Assembly (NCBI RefSeq): GCF_029433105.1
Contig: NZ_JARNTW010000002.1
Location: forward strand, 599,744 to 663,743
Direction of reading: 5' to 3'
Source of the DNA: Runella sp. MFBS21
Lineage (GTDB): Bacteria > Bacteroidota > Bacteroidia > Cytophagales > Spirosomataceae
Length of the DNA stretch: 64,000 bases
Both the position numbers and the translations under genes were made by a program. The number at the start of each line of letters is the position of its first letter. The stretch's first letter is position 1. This document shows positions 18,561 through 28,410 of the stretch, one piece after another. The notes below the pieces were generated by a model. That model made no database searches. It saw only the letters and a list, made by a program, of their open reading frames with translations, and was not told where the DNA came from.

Positions 18561-19067
18561 CTACTGTGATTCGGCACGTTCGGCCAATACTTCGGCTAAA
18601 GGACGAAATCCTTCGGGGGCTTGTTGTGCCTCATCTTCCGGCGAATAAGGATATACATCCAAAATAGGCGTAAGATTTACATCCGTAAGCTCATACGGAA
18701 CAAGCATTGTAGCGAGGCTTTTTTCGATGCGTTCGATAGCTTGTTTGGGGCTATCAGCATTGACAAGCATGTAGCTAACAATTTTTTTCTCTTTGCCTTT
18801 GCTTTCGTCGATAGATACATAAAACATCTTACATTTAAACCACTTTTCTCCGCCTTCTTCTTCAAAGTGAAATACATCGGAGAGTTTCATACGAGTAAGG
18901 CTACTGATTTGGAAGTCAGGGGTATTGTCGGCTACGATTCGATATAGGCGAGCTTCGGCATCGGTATATGATACAGCGTCGACTAAATAAGCCTCCGAAA
19001 TGGTTTTGAGAGCGCCGTTTTCTTGTTCTTGTTGATATTTGATTTTTCCTAAGTACCAGCTTGGCAT
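18561..19067 (-). CDS. DUF4494 domain-containing protein
   Basis: A 168-residue protein starting at the ATG at 19067 (MPSWYLGKIKYQQEQENG); the longer open frame upstream has no family support. Family blocks are EAYLVDAVSYTDAEARLYRI, F.VSSLTRMKLSDVFH-like, WFKCKMFYVS.DE..GKEKK and the end ..TPILDVYPY. DUF4494 is a single-gene family widespread in Bacteroidota with no established role. Confidence 0.88.
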   Translation of the reverse strand: MPSWYLGKIKYQQEQENGALKTISEAYLVDAVSYTDAEARLYRIVADNTPDFQISSLTRMKLSDVFHFEEEGGEKWFKCKMFYVSIDESKGKEKKIVSYMLVNADSPKQAIERIEKSLATMLVPYELTDVNLTPILDVYPYSPEDEAQQAPEGFRPLAEVLAERAESQ

Positions 19068-19626
19068 TTTGATAGATGGATTGGGTGACGTAATCTTTTT
19101 GAAAGTTGAGCTTGTTTTCTGACTCAAAAGGTGATTGCAAAGATAGAGGAATTTTGGAGCGAGAGTTTCCAAAATAATCGGCTGAGTAGAAGAGTGGCTG
19201 AAAATAAGTATTGGATTATTGATTTTTCCACGGTCATTTATTTGCCTTTTGAAAGACCTAGTAGTCTTCCAAAGCCGTGCTTTCCACAATTTTCAGGTGC
19301 AATTTATGCCTGTTCGTCGCATCTTGGGGTGATATGCCTATTTCATATACCCAATGATTTTAATTTTGAATGCTCACACACTTACAATCGCGTCCTCAAA
19401 TAAAGAAAACGAAGTCAAAAGTCTTGGTAATACTTAGTATAATTGCTTAACTAAGTAACCAATAGTCGTTAAAAAGTTGGTATTATTTTTATATTTGATG
19501 TAGTTTATTGGGAAAAATTGAAATATTAAAAATTAAATTTTGGCGAAACTTGAAATAAGAAGGATATAATGTAATCTTTAAATATTGTTCGCTTCATCAG
19601 CTTACACTTTTCTTAACCTAACTTAT
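19068..19626. other. Intergenic region without a supported gene
   Basis: About 560 bp between divergent genes. A 90-codon plus-strand frame at 19131-19403 overlaps the unused upstream extension of the DUF4494 frame and has no family features. A TATATTTG at 19490-19497 resembles a -7 element for the peptidase gene, but the nearest TTG is only 10 bp away. I see no RNA gene. Confidence 0.5.
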
Positions 19627-22431
19627 ATGCACTTCCAACATCTATTTAAACCTTTATTTGTCTCATGTGTTGCGTTGTCGGTAGCTTCTTCTTTGCAGGC
19701 GCAAAAAATTGATGAGACCTATAATCAAAAAATCAAAGAGTATACTACCGACACCCGTTTTTTGCCTTCTTCGGTTCTCAATCTTGCCGATGACCCCAAG
19801 GTGCCTTCTCCTCTCAAACATTTTGGAACTATTATTGGCGCACCGGGGGTCTTACACCACACCACGGAGATTTATGGCTATTTTCAGAAATTATCGCAAG
19901 TTTCACCCTTTGTTAAAATTAGCCCAGTAGGTACGAGCGAAGAAGGCAGACCCATTCAATTGGTGACTATTGGCAACGAGGATGCCATCAAACGAGTGGC
20001 GCACTATCAAAAGCAATTGGCTTTGTTGGCCGACCCTCGTAAGATATCGGCTCAAGAGGTAGAAAAAATACTAGGAGATAGCAAGCCAGTATATTATATC
20101 AACTGCGGTCTTCACTCTCCTGAAATGGGCTCTCCCGAAATGGTGATGGAATTGGCCTACAGACTCATCACCGGACAATCTGACGAAATCAAAGCCATTC
20201 GTAATAATATCATTCTCATTATCAATCCTGTATCAGAACCCGATGGCTGGGACAAACAAGTGGATTGGTACAATAGATACACCAAAAATCGCACCAACTT
20301 CGAAGACGGTTTTCCAAGAGTACCGTATTGGGGTAAATACACTTACCACGACAACAACCGCGACGGCTTGCAGATGTCGCAAGCCCTGACCAAAGCCATG
20401 TACAAGATTTATTTTGACTGGCATCCTACGGTTATGTTGGACTTACATGAGTCGGTTCCGTTGTTGTATATTTCAACAGGTACGGGGCCTTACAACGAAT
20501 CTATCGACCCCATAACTATCGGCGAATGGCAAGTTATGGCCAATCACGAAATGACCTCACTCGCTTCGCAGGGATTACCGGGGGTATTTACGTGGGCATT
20601 TTATGACGGATGGAATCCCGGTTACGCATTCTGGATTGCCAACAATCACAATTCCGTAGGCCGTTTTTATGAAACTTTTGGCAACGCTGGTGCCACCACT
20701 TATGTACGTGATTTATCGACTCAGAAGTACTCAGGTGACCCCGTTACGAGCAAAGAATGGTACCGCCCCAATCCTGCCACCGAAAAAGTAAACTGGTCGT
20801 ATCGCAACAACATCAATTATATGCAAGCGGGGGTATTGGCAGGATTGTCGTATGCGGCCAATAACAAGAGGGTATTGTTGACAAATTTTTACCAAAAAGG
20901 ACTCAATGCGCTCAAAAAAGGTAAAGAAGAATCGCCCAAGGCATTTGTGATTCCGCAAAACCAAAACGACCCTGCGATGGCAGCCTATTTGGTGAATCAA
21001 TTGCGCGGCCAAGGTATCGAAGTTCACAAAGCCGAAAGTGGTAAAAACCAAGGAGATTATGTGGTGATGTTGGAGCAGCCTTATCGCAATTTGGCGGTAT
21101 CGTTGCTGACCAAACAAAACTACCCTAAAGAAGCCAAATTCCCGCCTTATGATGATATTGCATGGACTTTAGGCTACCTCAATGGCGTAGATGTAAAAGC
21201 GCAGGATACCCTTACTTTTTCGGCATCAGATCTTAAACTCCTTACCGAGGATGCCAAATACACAGGAAAAGTGGACGGAGAAGCCACCAACTATGTCATC
21301 AATTACAAAGCTCAGAACACCGTTTTACCGGCACTCTATTGGCTCAAAAATCAAGGTAAGTCCACTAAAATCAGCGTTTTGGAAACCAAAACAGCAGTGG
21401 CTGGAGTCAAAGATACGTTAGGTGCTGGCTCTATTGTATTACAAGGACTTGCTGCTGAAGATGCCAAGAAAATAGCCTCACAGTTTGGCATAGATTTATG
21501 GCCTGTCACCACACTCCCTACTACCAAACAGCATGAATTGACGTTGCCCAAGGTAGCGATTTATCATAGCTGGTTCAATACCCAAGACGAAGGATGGGTA
21601 AGATTTACTTTTGAGCAACGTGGCATTCCTTATACTTCTATTCACAAAGACGACCTCAAAGCAGGTAATTTAAAACAAAAATTTGACGTGATTGTCGTAC
21701 CCAAGATGAGAGGTTCGGCGAGTGATTTTATTCACGAAATTGATAAAAAATTTGGTCCCCTTCCTTACACTAAAACCTCGGAATATCCTTCGCATGGTAT
21801 TCCTTATGCGACCGACGACATGACAGGCGGTCCGGGCTTTGAGGGGCTTGATAAACTCAAACAATTTGTGGAAGCAGGAGGAGTATTGGTACCTTTGGAA
21901 AATTCGGCGACTATGATAGCCGAGACGGGTATCACGCGTGATTTGGAAAAAACCGAAGCGGCGGGATTGTTTCATCCAGGGTCGATTGTGCAGGCCAAAG
22001 CCCGCCAAACCGATAGCCCGATTTTGTATGGCTACCCAGAGGTGTTTCCGATTTTTAGAGGTATTGCTCCTATTTTACAAACCAAAAAGCATAATCGTGA
22101 TATGATGGTGCTTCAGTATGGAACCAAGCCCCTCAAAGATGAAGAAGAATATAAAGGGCCTATCATGGGGCTTCCTGATAAGAAGGTAGAAAAAGAAGCA
22201 AAGAAAGCCACTCCAAAAAAAGAAGAATCTTACGTATTGTCGGGAATGGTAAAAAATGAGCAGACCATTGTTGGTCATGGAGGAATTTTCAACGTGCCAG
22301 TAGGAGCAGGGCGAATCGTGGCTTTTACCTTCAATCCGCTGCACCGCTACATCAACCATCACGATGCCCCTATGGTATGGAATGTGTTGATGCACTGGAA
22401 TCATTTGGGAATGGGCACTGCCGAAAAATAA
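19627..22431 (+). CDS. Exported M14-family zinc carboxypeptidase, copy 1
   Basis: A 934-residue protein starting at the ATG at 19627, with a signal peptide ending near LQAQ (about residue 27). The M14 domain covers residues 60-400: zinc ligands H163 and E166 in CGLHSPEMGSPEM, then the third histidine region DWHPTVMLDLHESVPLLY and a likely catalytic glutamate in GRFYETFGN. The C-terminal ~500 residues include a glutamine-amidotransferase-like Rossmann part (VAIYHSWFNTQDEGWVRFTFEQ, GGPGFEGLDKLKQFVEAGGVLV) without an obvious catalytic triad. It probably trims peptides in the periplasm or outside the cell. First of three tandem paralogues, closest to the second. Confidence 0.9.
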   Translation: MHFQHLFKPLFVSCVALSVASSLQAQKIDETYNQKIKEYTTDTRFLPSSVLNLADDPKVPSPLKHFGTIIGAPGVLHHTTEIYGYFQKLSQVSPFVKISPVGTSEEGRPIQLVTIGNEDAIKRVAHYQKQLALLADPRKISAQEVEKILGDSKPVYYINCGLHSPEMGSPEMVMELAYRLITGQSDEIKAIRNNIILIINPVSEPDGWDKQVDWYNRYTKNRTNFEDGFPRVPYWGKYTYHDNNRDGLQMSQALTKAMYKIYFDWHPTVMLDLHESVPLLYISTGTGPYNESIDPITIGEWQVMANHEMTSLASQGLPGVFTWAFYDGWNPGYAFWIANNHNSVGRFYETFGNAGATTYVRDLSTQKYSGDPVTSKEWYRPNPATEKVNWSYRNNINYMQAGVLAGLSYAANNKRVLLTNFYQKGLNALKKGKEESPKAFVIPQNQNDPAMAAYLVNQLRGQGIEVHKAESGKNQGDYVVMLEQPYRNLAVSLLTKQNYPKEAKFPPYDDIAWTLGYLNGVDVKAQDTLTFSASDLKLLTEDAKYTGKVDGEATNYVINYKAQNTVLPALYWLKNQGKSTKISVLETKTAVAGVKDTLGAGSIVLQGLAAEDAKKIASQFGIDLWPVTTLPTTKQHELTLPKVAIYHSWFNTQDEGWVRFTFEQRGIPYTSIHKDDLKAGNLKQKFDVIVVPKMRGSASDFIHEIDKKFGPLPYTKTSEYPSHGIPYATDDMTGGPGFEGLDKLKQFVEAGGVLVPLENSATMIAETGITRDLEKTEAAGLFHPGSIVQAKARQTDSPILYGYPEVFPIFRGIAPILQTKKHNRDMMVLQYGTKPLKDEEEYKGPIMGLPDKKVEKEAKKATPKKEESYVLSGMVKNEQTIVGHGGIFNVPVGAGRIVAFTFNPLHRYINHHDAPMVWNVLMHWNHLGMGTAEK

Positions 22432-22440
22432 GATAAAAAC

Positions 22441-22485
22441 GCCTCCATTGGTTGCGGCTTGTGGCTCATCAATGGAGGCTTCATT
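22441..22485 (+). terminator. Hairpin between peptidase copies 1 and 2
   Basis: A 10-bp perfect stem GCCTCCATTG/CAATGGAGGC around a 19-nt loop. The T-rich tail is weak, so it may attenuate rather than fully end transcription between the tandem genes. Confidence 0.5.
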
Positions 22486-22502
22486 TATAAAATCGTATTC
22501 CT

Positions 22503-25271
22503 ATGAAAAAACTCTACTCTGCTCTTACTTTGGGATTGTGTGCCTTGTCGCTGCAAGCTCAGGTGATTGACGAAGCCTACAACCAAAAAATAAAAGAGTT
22601 TACGACCGATACCAAATTCTTGCCTTCGTCGGTATTGAATCTCCCTATTGATACAAAAGTGCCTTCTCCGCTCAAGCATTTCGGTACTATCATTGGAGCA
22701 GAAGGAGTACTGCATCGTACTTCCGAAATTTATGGGTATTTCCAAAAATTGACCGAAACCTCGCCGCATATTACCATGCAACAAGCAGGTGTAAGTGAAG
22801 AAGGACGCCCCATGAATCTGATAGCGATTGGGAGTAAAGAAACCCTCAAAAAACTTGAACATTATAGAAAACAACTAGCACTCTTAGCCGACCCTCGCAA
22901 GCTAGCGGGGCAAGATGTCAGTAAGATTTTGGTGGATTCGAAGGTGATTTATTATCTCAACGGAGGAATGCACTCTCCTGAGATGGGCTCTCCTGAAATG
23001 CTGATGGAATTGGCATATCGCTTAATAACAAGCCAAGCACCTGATATCAAGGCCATTCGTGAAAATATAATTGTACTCATCAATCCCGTCTCCGAACCCG
23101 ACGGCTGGGACAAGCAAGTAGATTGGTATTATCGCTATTCTAAGGCTCGTAAGTCTTATGATGATGGCTTCCCAAAATCGCCTCCCTACTGGGGTAAGTA
23201 TACTTACCACGACAACAACCGCGATGGTCTTCAGATCTCGCAAGCCATTACCAAAACCATTTATAAAATCTACTACGATTGGCATCCGATTGCTATGCTG
23301 GACTTGCACGAATCGGTACCTTTGCTGTATATATCCACTGGGACAGGGCCTTACAACGAAACCATCGACCCTATCACTATCGGCGAATGGCAAGTCATGG
23401 CCGACCACGATATGACTTCCCTTGCTGCTCAAGGTTTGCCAGGGGCGTTCAATTGGGCATTTTATGACGGATGGTATCCGGGGTATGGTATTTGGGTGGC
23501 CAACAATCACAACTCTATCGGGCGTTTTTATGAGACTTTTGGCAATGCAGGTGCCAATACTTATTTGCGCGATTTGTCAAACCAAAAATATGCAGGCGAT
23601 GCGGTTACGAGCAAAGAATGGTATCGGCCTTATCCAGCTACCGAAAAAGTGAATTGGTCGTTTCGCAACAATATCAATTATATGCAGGCAGGCGTAATAG
23701 CTTCCTTGTCTTATGCGGCTACCAATGGTCAGTTGTTGTTGAAAAACTTTTATCAAAAAAGTCTTAACAATATCAAAAAGGGAACAGACGAAACGCCACG
23801 GGCTTTTGTAATTCCTAAAAATCAACGCGACCCTGCAATGGCGGCCTATTTGGTAAATCAGCTTCGGGGGCAAGGCATCGAAATTCACAAAGCCGAATCA
23901 GGTGCTAATCATGGAGATTATGTGGTTTTGTTGAACCAACCTTACCGCAATTTGGCGGTGTCGTTGTTGACCAAACAAAATTATCCTAAAGAAGCGAAGT
24001 TTCCACCGTACGATGATATTGCTTGGATGATGGGGTACTTGTATGGTGTTACGGTAACTCCGCAAGATACCGTAAAGTATCAACTTAGTGACCTTAAAAT
24101 GGTAGCCAACGACGTGAAATACGTAGGCGAAATCAAAGGAGAAGGAAGCAATTATGTACTTCCCTACAAAGCCCAAAATACAGTATTGCCCGCAATTTAT
24201 TGGCTTTATTCCCAAAACAAAGACGCTAAAGCGGTGGTTTTAGATGCCAAAACTACCGTCGAAGGCTTGAAGGATACCCTAGCGGCGGGAAGCATCGTAT
24301 TCAAAGGAATCACGGCCGAGCAAGCCAAGCAGCTGACGACTCAGTTTGGGGTTGATTTACAATCCACCAAAACCCTCCCTAGTGTCAAACAGCACGAAAT
24401 CGTTACCCCTCGCGTGGCTATTTATCATAGCTGGTACAATACCCAAGATGAAGGCTGGGCGCGTTATACTTTTGAGCAGCGTGGTATTCCTTATACGTCT
24501 ATTCACAAAGACATGCTGAAAGCGGGTGATTTGAGGAAAAAATTTGACGTTATTTTAATGCCTCGAATGCGGGGCGGAGTGAGTGATTTTATCCACGAAA
24601 TTGACCCGAAATTTGGTCCTCTTGCTTATACTAAAACCAATGAGTTTCCTTCACATGGCATGCCCGACTCAACGCCTGATATGACAGGTGGGCCGGGGTT
24701 TGAAGGGGTAGGGCAACTCAAAAAATTTGTGGAAGCAGGTGGCGTACTTATTACCCTCGACAATACCTCTATGATGATAGCAGAAGCAGGAATAGCGCGC
24801 GATTTGAAAGTCTATAATGCGCCTACGCTTTTTCATCCGGGGTCGGTGGTGCAGGTCAAGGCCCGTCAAAAAGAGCATCCGATTCTGTACGGCTACCCTG
24901 AGGTATTTTATCTTTTTAAAGGCATGGGGCCTTTGTTGCAAACCGAAAAGCGAGACCGTGACATGATGCTTCTTCAGTATGGTACCAAACTCCTCAAAGA
25001 AGACGAAGAGTATAAGGGACCCATCATGGGAATGCCCAACAAAAAAGTAGTGAAAACACTCGACAATCAGCCTCCTAAAAAGGAAGACCTGTATGTACTA
25101 TCTGGCATGGTACGCAACGAACAAACGATCATCGGGCACGGCGGGATTTTTAACGTGCCGGTAGGGCAAGGTCGTGTGGTTGCATTCACGTTTGACCCTT
25201 TACACCGTTTTCTAAATCACCACGATGCGCCGCTGCTTTGGAATGCGATTATCAATTGGAATCATCTTTAA
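22503..25271 (+). CDS. Exported M14-family zinc carboxypeptidase, copy 2
   Basis: A 922-residue close paralogue of the preceding gene, colinear over its whole length, including the mature start VIDEAYNQKIKEFTTDTKFL. It has a signal peptide (residues 1-20), HSPEMGSPEM zinc motif, DWHPIAMLDLHESVPLLY, GRFYETFGNAG and the same amidotransferase-like C-terminal part. All recognisable catalytic residues are kept in both copies, so neither looks inactive. The third gene starts 28 bp downstream, suggesting one transcript for copies 2 and 3. Confidence 0.9.
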   Translation: MKKLYSALTLGLCALSLQAQVIDEAYNQKIKEFTTDTKFLPSSVLNLPIDTKVPSPLKHFGTIIGAEGVLHRTSEIYGYFQKLTETSPHITMQQAGVSEEGRPMNLIAIGSKETLKKLEHYRKQLALLADPRKLAGQDVSKILVDSKVIYYLNGGMHSPEMGSPEMLMELAYRLITSQAPDIKAIRENIIVLINPVSEPDGWDKQVDWYYRYSKARKSYDDGFPKSPPYWGKYTYHDNNRDGLQISQAITKTIYKIYYDWHPIAMLDLHESVPLLYISTGTGPYNETIDPITIGEWQVMADHDMTSLAAQGLPGAFNWAFYDGWYPGYGIWVANNHNSIGRFYETFGNAGANTYLRDLSNQKYAGDAVTSKEWYRPYPATEKVNWSFRNNINYMQAGVIASLSYAATNGQLLLKNFYQKSLNNIKKGTDETPRAFVIPKNQRDPAMAAYLVNQLRGQGIEIHKAESGANHGDYVVLLNQPYRNLAVSLLTKQNYPKEAKFPPYDDIAWMMGYLYGVTVTPQDTVKYQLSDLKMVANDVKYVGEIKGEGSNYVLPYKAQNTVLPAIYWLYSQNKDAKAVVLDAKTTVEGLKDTLAAGSIVFKGITAEQAKQLTTQFGVDLQSTKTLPSVKQHEIVTPRVAIYHSWYNTQDEGWARYTFEQRGIPYTSIHKDMLKAGDLRKKFDVILMPRMRGGVSDFIHEIDPKFGPLAYTKTNEFPSHGMPDSTPDMTGGPGFEGVGQLKKFVEAGGVLITLDNTSMMIAEAGIARDLKVYNAPTLFHPGSVVQVKARQKEHPILYGYPEVFYLFKGMGPLLQTEKRDRDMMLLQYGTKLLKEDEEYKGPIMGMPNKKVVKTLDNQPPKKEDLYVLSGMVRNEQTIIGHGGIFNVPVGQGRVVAFTFDPLHRFLNHHDAPLLWNAIINWNHL

Positions 25272-25299
25272 TTTTTTCATACACTTCTTTATTTCAACT

Positions 25300-28089
25300 A
25301 TGCTTAAAAATTTTCTTCAATCACTTCTTATCATGTTGCTGTTGGGTATTACGGTGGCATGGTCCCAAACGATACCTTCTCCCAAAGAACATTTTGGGTT
25401 TAACATTGGTGATGATTATCAACTCTCTAATTATACCCAAACAGAAGCCTATTTTAAAAAATTGGCTGCTTCTGACAGAGCAAAGTTAGTAGATATTGGA
25501 ATGACCGAAGAAGGTCGTCACCAGTATATGTTGATTGTGTCATCGCCCGAAAACCTCAAAAAGTTGGCTCGTTATCAGGAGATTTCGACCAAAATGGCAC
25601 GCGCTGAAGGTATCAACGAAGCGCAAGCGCGGGCGTTGGCCAATGAAGGCAAGGCGGTCGTATGGATTGACGGAGGACTTCACTCCACAGAGACGGTAGG
25701 TACAATGCAGCTTATCGAAACGGCATGGCAACTCATAAGCCGCAAAGACCCCGAAAATATGCGGATTCTTGACAACGTAGTGGTGCTACTTACCCATGCC
25801 AACCCTGACGGGCACGAATTGGTGGGGAATTGGTATATGCGCAATCCTACACCCGAAAAGCGTTCACTTGATCAGTTGCCTCGTTTGTACCAAAAATACG
25901 TGGGACACGACAACAACCGTGACTTTTTTATGTTGCACATGAAAGAATCGCAAAATATTGGCCGTCAGTTGTTTGTGGAGTGGATTCCTCAGATTATGTA
26001 CAACCATCACCAACGTGGCCCTGCGGGCTCGATTTTGGCAGGGCCTCCTTATCGCGACCCTTTCAATTACGTATTTCATCCATTGATGATAACAGGAATT
26101 GATGCAGTAGGAGCTGCGATGGTCAATCGTCTTATTTCCGAAGATAAGCCCGGGTTTACCCGCCTTAGTGGTTCGGTTTTTTCTACTTGGTACAATGGAG
26201 GTTTGCGTACCACTACGCACTTCCACAATATGATTGGGCTTTTGACCGAAATCATCGGCGGGCCTACTCCCGAAAATGTGCCGCTTGTTCCCAATCGTTT
26301 GATTCCGAATGGAGCTACTCCTTTTCCAGTAACTCCCCAAAAATGGCACTTTAAGCAATCAATTGACTATTCTTTGTCGCTCAACTACGCCGTACTGGAC
26401 TATGCCGCTCGCCACAGCGACGAGTTGTTGTACAATATTTATCACATGGGTAGAAACTCAATCGAGCGTGGTAGCACTGATTACTGGACACTCTCTCCCA
26501 AAAAAGTAGATGCCATTACGGCTGCTCAAAAAAGCGATAGAAGTTCTAAGCCTGATTCGACCAATGCCGCCAACGACCCACTTGGGTTTAGAGGCGGAAT
26601 ACCCGTAAAATATTATGATGCGGTATTAAAAGATAAAAATCTTCGTGATGCACGTGGATATATTATTCCTTCTACCCAACGTGACTTTCCTACGGCAGTT
26701 AAGTTTGTCAATGCTTTGATTAAAACAGGTATTTTGGTATACAAAGCTACGGCTGAATTTAGTGTAGGTGGCAAAACTTACCCTGCGGGATCGTATGTAG
26801 TCAAAACAGCACAAGCGTTTCGGCCACACGTATTGGATATGTTTGAACCACAAGATCACCCCAATGATTTTCCTTATCCGGGTGGGCCTCCTACGCGTCC
26901 TTATGATGCTGCTGGATGGACCCTTGCTTATCAAATGGGTGTAGAATTTGACCGTGTTTTAGACGGATTTGAGGGGCCTTTCCAAGCGGTTCCGTACGGA
27001 GAAGTACAATCTCCGGCTGGAAAAATAGAGAGTGCAGCGGCAGGTGGATATACCTTGAGTGCCCAATCCAACAATACTTTTATCACGGTCAACGAGTTGT
27101 TGAGTGCGGGTGTAGAAGTGTACCGTTTACCACAAGGATTAGCCGGTAAGTCGTCGGTAGAGGCGGGGGCATTTTACGTACCTGCTTCGGCCAAAGCCAA
27201 ACCTATTTTAGAAAAAGCGGCCAAAGAATTGGGAATCGAAGTAAGTGGAGTTGCCAAACGTCCAACGAGTGGATTGGCCAAAGTAGCACCGCTAAAAATT
27301 GCACTTTGGGACAACTACGGAGGCTCTATGCCGTCGGGTTGGGTACGTTGGTTGATGGAGCAGTATAAGTTTCCGATGCAAGTGGTGTACGCACAAGATA
27401 TCGATGGGGGTGATTTACGCAAAAAATTTGATGTAATCATTTTTGTGACGCGGGCAATTCCTGCCGCAGGAGGTGGCCGCGACAACGATATTTATAGCAT
27501 TTATTCTAGTCGAGAGCCCAAGACAGAAGACATTCCCGCCGAATATCATCGTTGGCTAGGGCGTATTACTGCCAACAAATCTATTCCGCAGATAAAGAAA
27601 TTTTTAGAAGAAGGCGGAAAAGTAGTGACCATTGGAAGTAGCACCAATTTGGCATATCATTTGGGCTTGCCCGTAAAAAGTGCTCTCAATGAAATGACCA
27701 ACGCAGGCTTAGAACGCCCACTGCCAGCCGAAAAATATTATATTCCTGGAAGTGTCTTACGCGTTACGCTCGATTCTACGCAAGCAGCTACGTGGGGAAT
27801 GTCTGGGCAAACGGATGTTTACTTCGATTCGAGCCCAGTCTTCAAACTTGCACCAGCGGCAGTAGCTAAAGGACAAGTGAAGCCTTTAGCGTGGTTTTCG
27901 ACCGCCAAACCCCTCCGCAGTGGTTGGGCGTGGGGTCAGGCTTATATTCAGGATGGCGTAGCAGCCTTCGAAGCCCCCGTGGGTGCGGGCAAACTCTACG
28001 CTTTTGGACCAGAGATTACGTTCCGAACTCAAGCGCAAGGCACGTTTAAACTGCTCTTTAATCAACTCTATTCGGTAGCCAATTACTAG
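25300..28089 (+). CDS. Exported M14-family zinc carboxypeptidase, divergent copy 3
   Basis: A 929-residue protein from the ATG at 25300; the longer frame overlaps copy 2 and is rejected. Signal peptide to about residue 24 (TVAWSQ). The zinc motif is GGLHSTETVGTMQ, followed by HDNNRDFFM, a NHHQRGPAGS segment where copies 1 and 2 have DLHESVP, and a likely catalytic glutamate in LLTEIIGGPTP. The C-terminal part again has an amidotransferase-like Rossmann region (LKIALWDNYGGSMPSGWVRWL). It is clearly related to copies 1 and 2 but far more diverged, so specificity probably differs. A strong terminator follows. Confidence 0.88.
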   Translation: MLKNFLQSLLIMLLLGITVAWSQTIPSPKEHFGFNIGDDYQLSNYTQTEAYFKKLAASDRAKLVDIGMTEEGRHQYMLIVSSPENLKKLARYQEISTKMARAEGINEAQARALANEGKAVVWIDGGLHSTETVGTMQLIETAWQLISRKDPENMRILDNVVVLLTHANPDGHELVGNWYMRNPTPEKRSLDQLPRLYQKYVGHDNNRDFFMLHMKESQNIGRQLFVEWIPQIMYNHHQRGPAGSILAGPPYRDPFNYVFHPLMITGIDAVGAAMVNRLISEDKPGFTRLSGSVFSTWYNGGLRTTTHFHNMIGLLTEIIGGPTPENVPLVPNRLIPNGATPFPVTPQKWHFKQSIDYSLSLNYAVLDYAARHSDELLYNIYHMGRNSIERGSTDYWTLSPKKVDAITAAQKSDRSSKPDSTNAANDPLGFRGGIPVKYYDAVLKDKNLRDARGYIIPSTQRDFPTAVKFVNALIKTGILVYKATAEFSVGGKTYPAGSYVVKTAQAFRPHVLDMFEPQDHPNDFPYPGGPPTRPYDAAGWTLAYQMGVEFDRVLDGFEGPFQAVPYGEVQSPAGKIESAAAGGYTLSAQSNNTFITVNELLSAGVEVYRLPQGLAGKSSVEAGAFYVPASAKAKPILEKAAKELGIEVSGVAKRPTSGLAKVAPLKIALWDNYGGSMPSGWVRWLMEQYKFPMQVVYAQDIDGGDLRKKFDVIIFVTRAIPAAGGGRDNDIYSIYSSREPKTEDIPAEYHRWLGRITANKSIPQIKKFLEEGGKVVTIGSSTNLAYHLGLPVKSALNEMTNAGLERPLPAEKYYIPGSVLRVTLDSTQAATWGMSGQTDVYFDSSPVFKLAPAAVAKGQVKPLAWFSTAKPLRSGWAWGQAYIQDGVAAFEAPVGAGKLYAFGPEITFRTQAQGTFKLLFNQLYSVANY

Positions 28090-28112
28090 CGTTACTTTAG
28101 CTTATCCTCCAT

Positions 28113-28153
28113 GCCGCACCAAGTAGCATTTGCTGCTTGGTGCGGTGTTTTTT
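28113..28153 (+). terminator. Terminator of the peptidase cluster
   Basis: A hairpin with a 14-bp stem (GCCGCACCAAGTAG pairing with CTGCTTGGTGCGGT, containing a G-T pair) and a 6-nt loop, followed by seven Ts. The next ~257 bp up to the kinase gene are AT-rich and hold no gene that I can support. Confidence 0.9.
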
Positions 28154-28410
28154 TAGGAGCTTATTCAAAATATTTTTTGTTCGCCCCAAAAGGTTTTCAC
28201 TCAAGATAGTGATATACCTTCACCTAGCCGTTGACCATTTTTATTCCTATAAAATACCGAGTTACTTGACTTCCTTTTTTGTTATTAATTATCTTTGGAA
28301 TCCTATATGGTACACTTTTGTTGTCAAAAGAGTTAGTTTTTGCAAAACGAACTCTTTTAAAAATGGATATTTTATAGTACCAAACGTTAAAAAATTCTTA
28401 CCCTATTGCA

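Noticed and set aside
19131-19403. 90-codon plus-strand frame upstream of the peptidase cluster
   Set aside because: It overlaps the unused upstream part of the DUF4494 frame, has no recognisable domain and no promoter.
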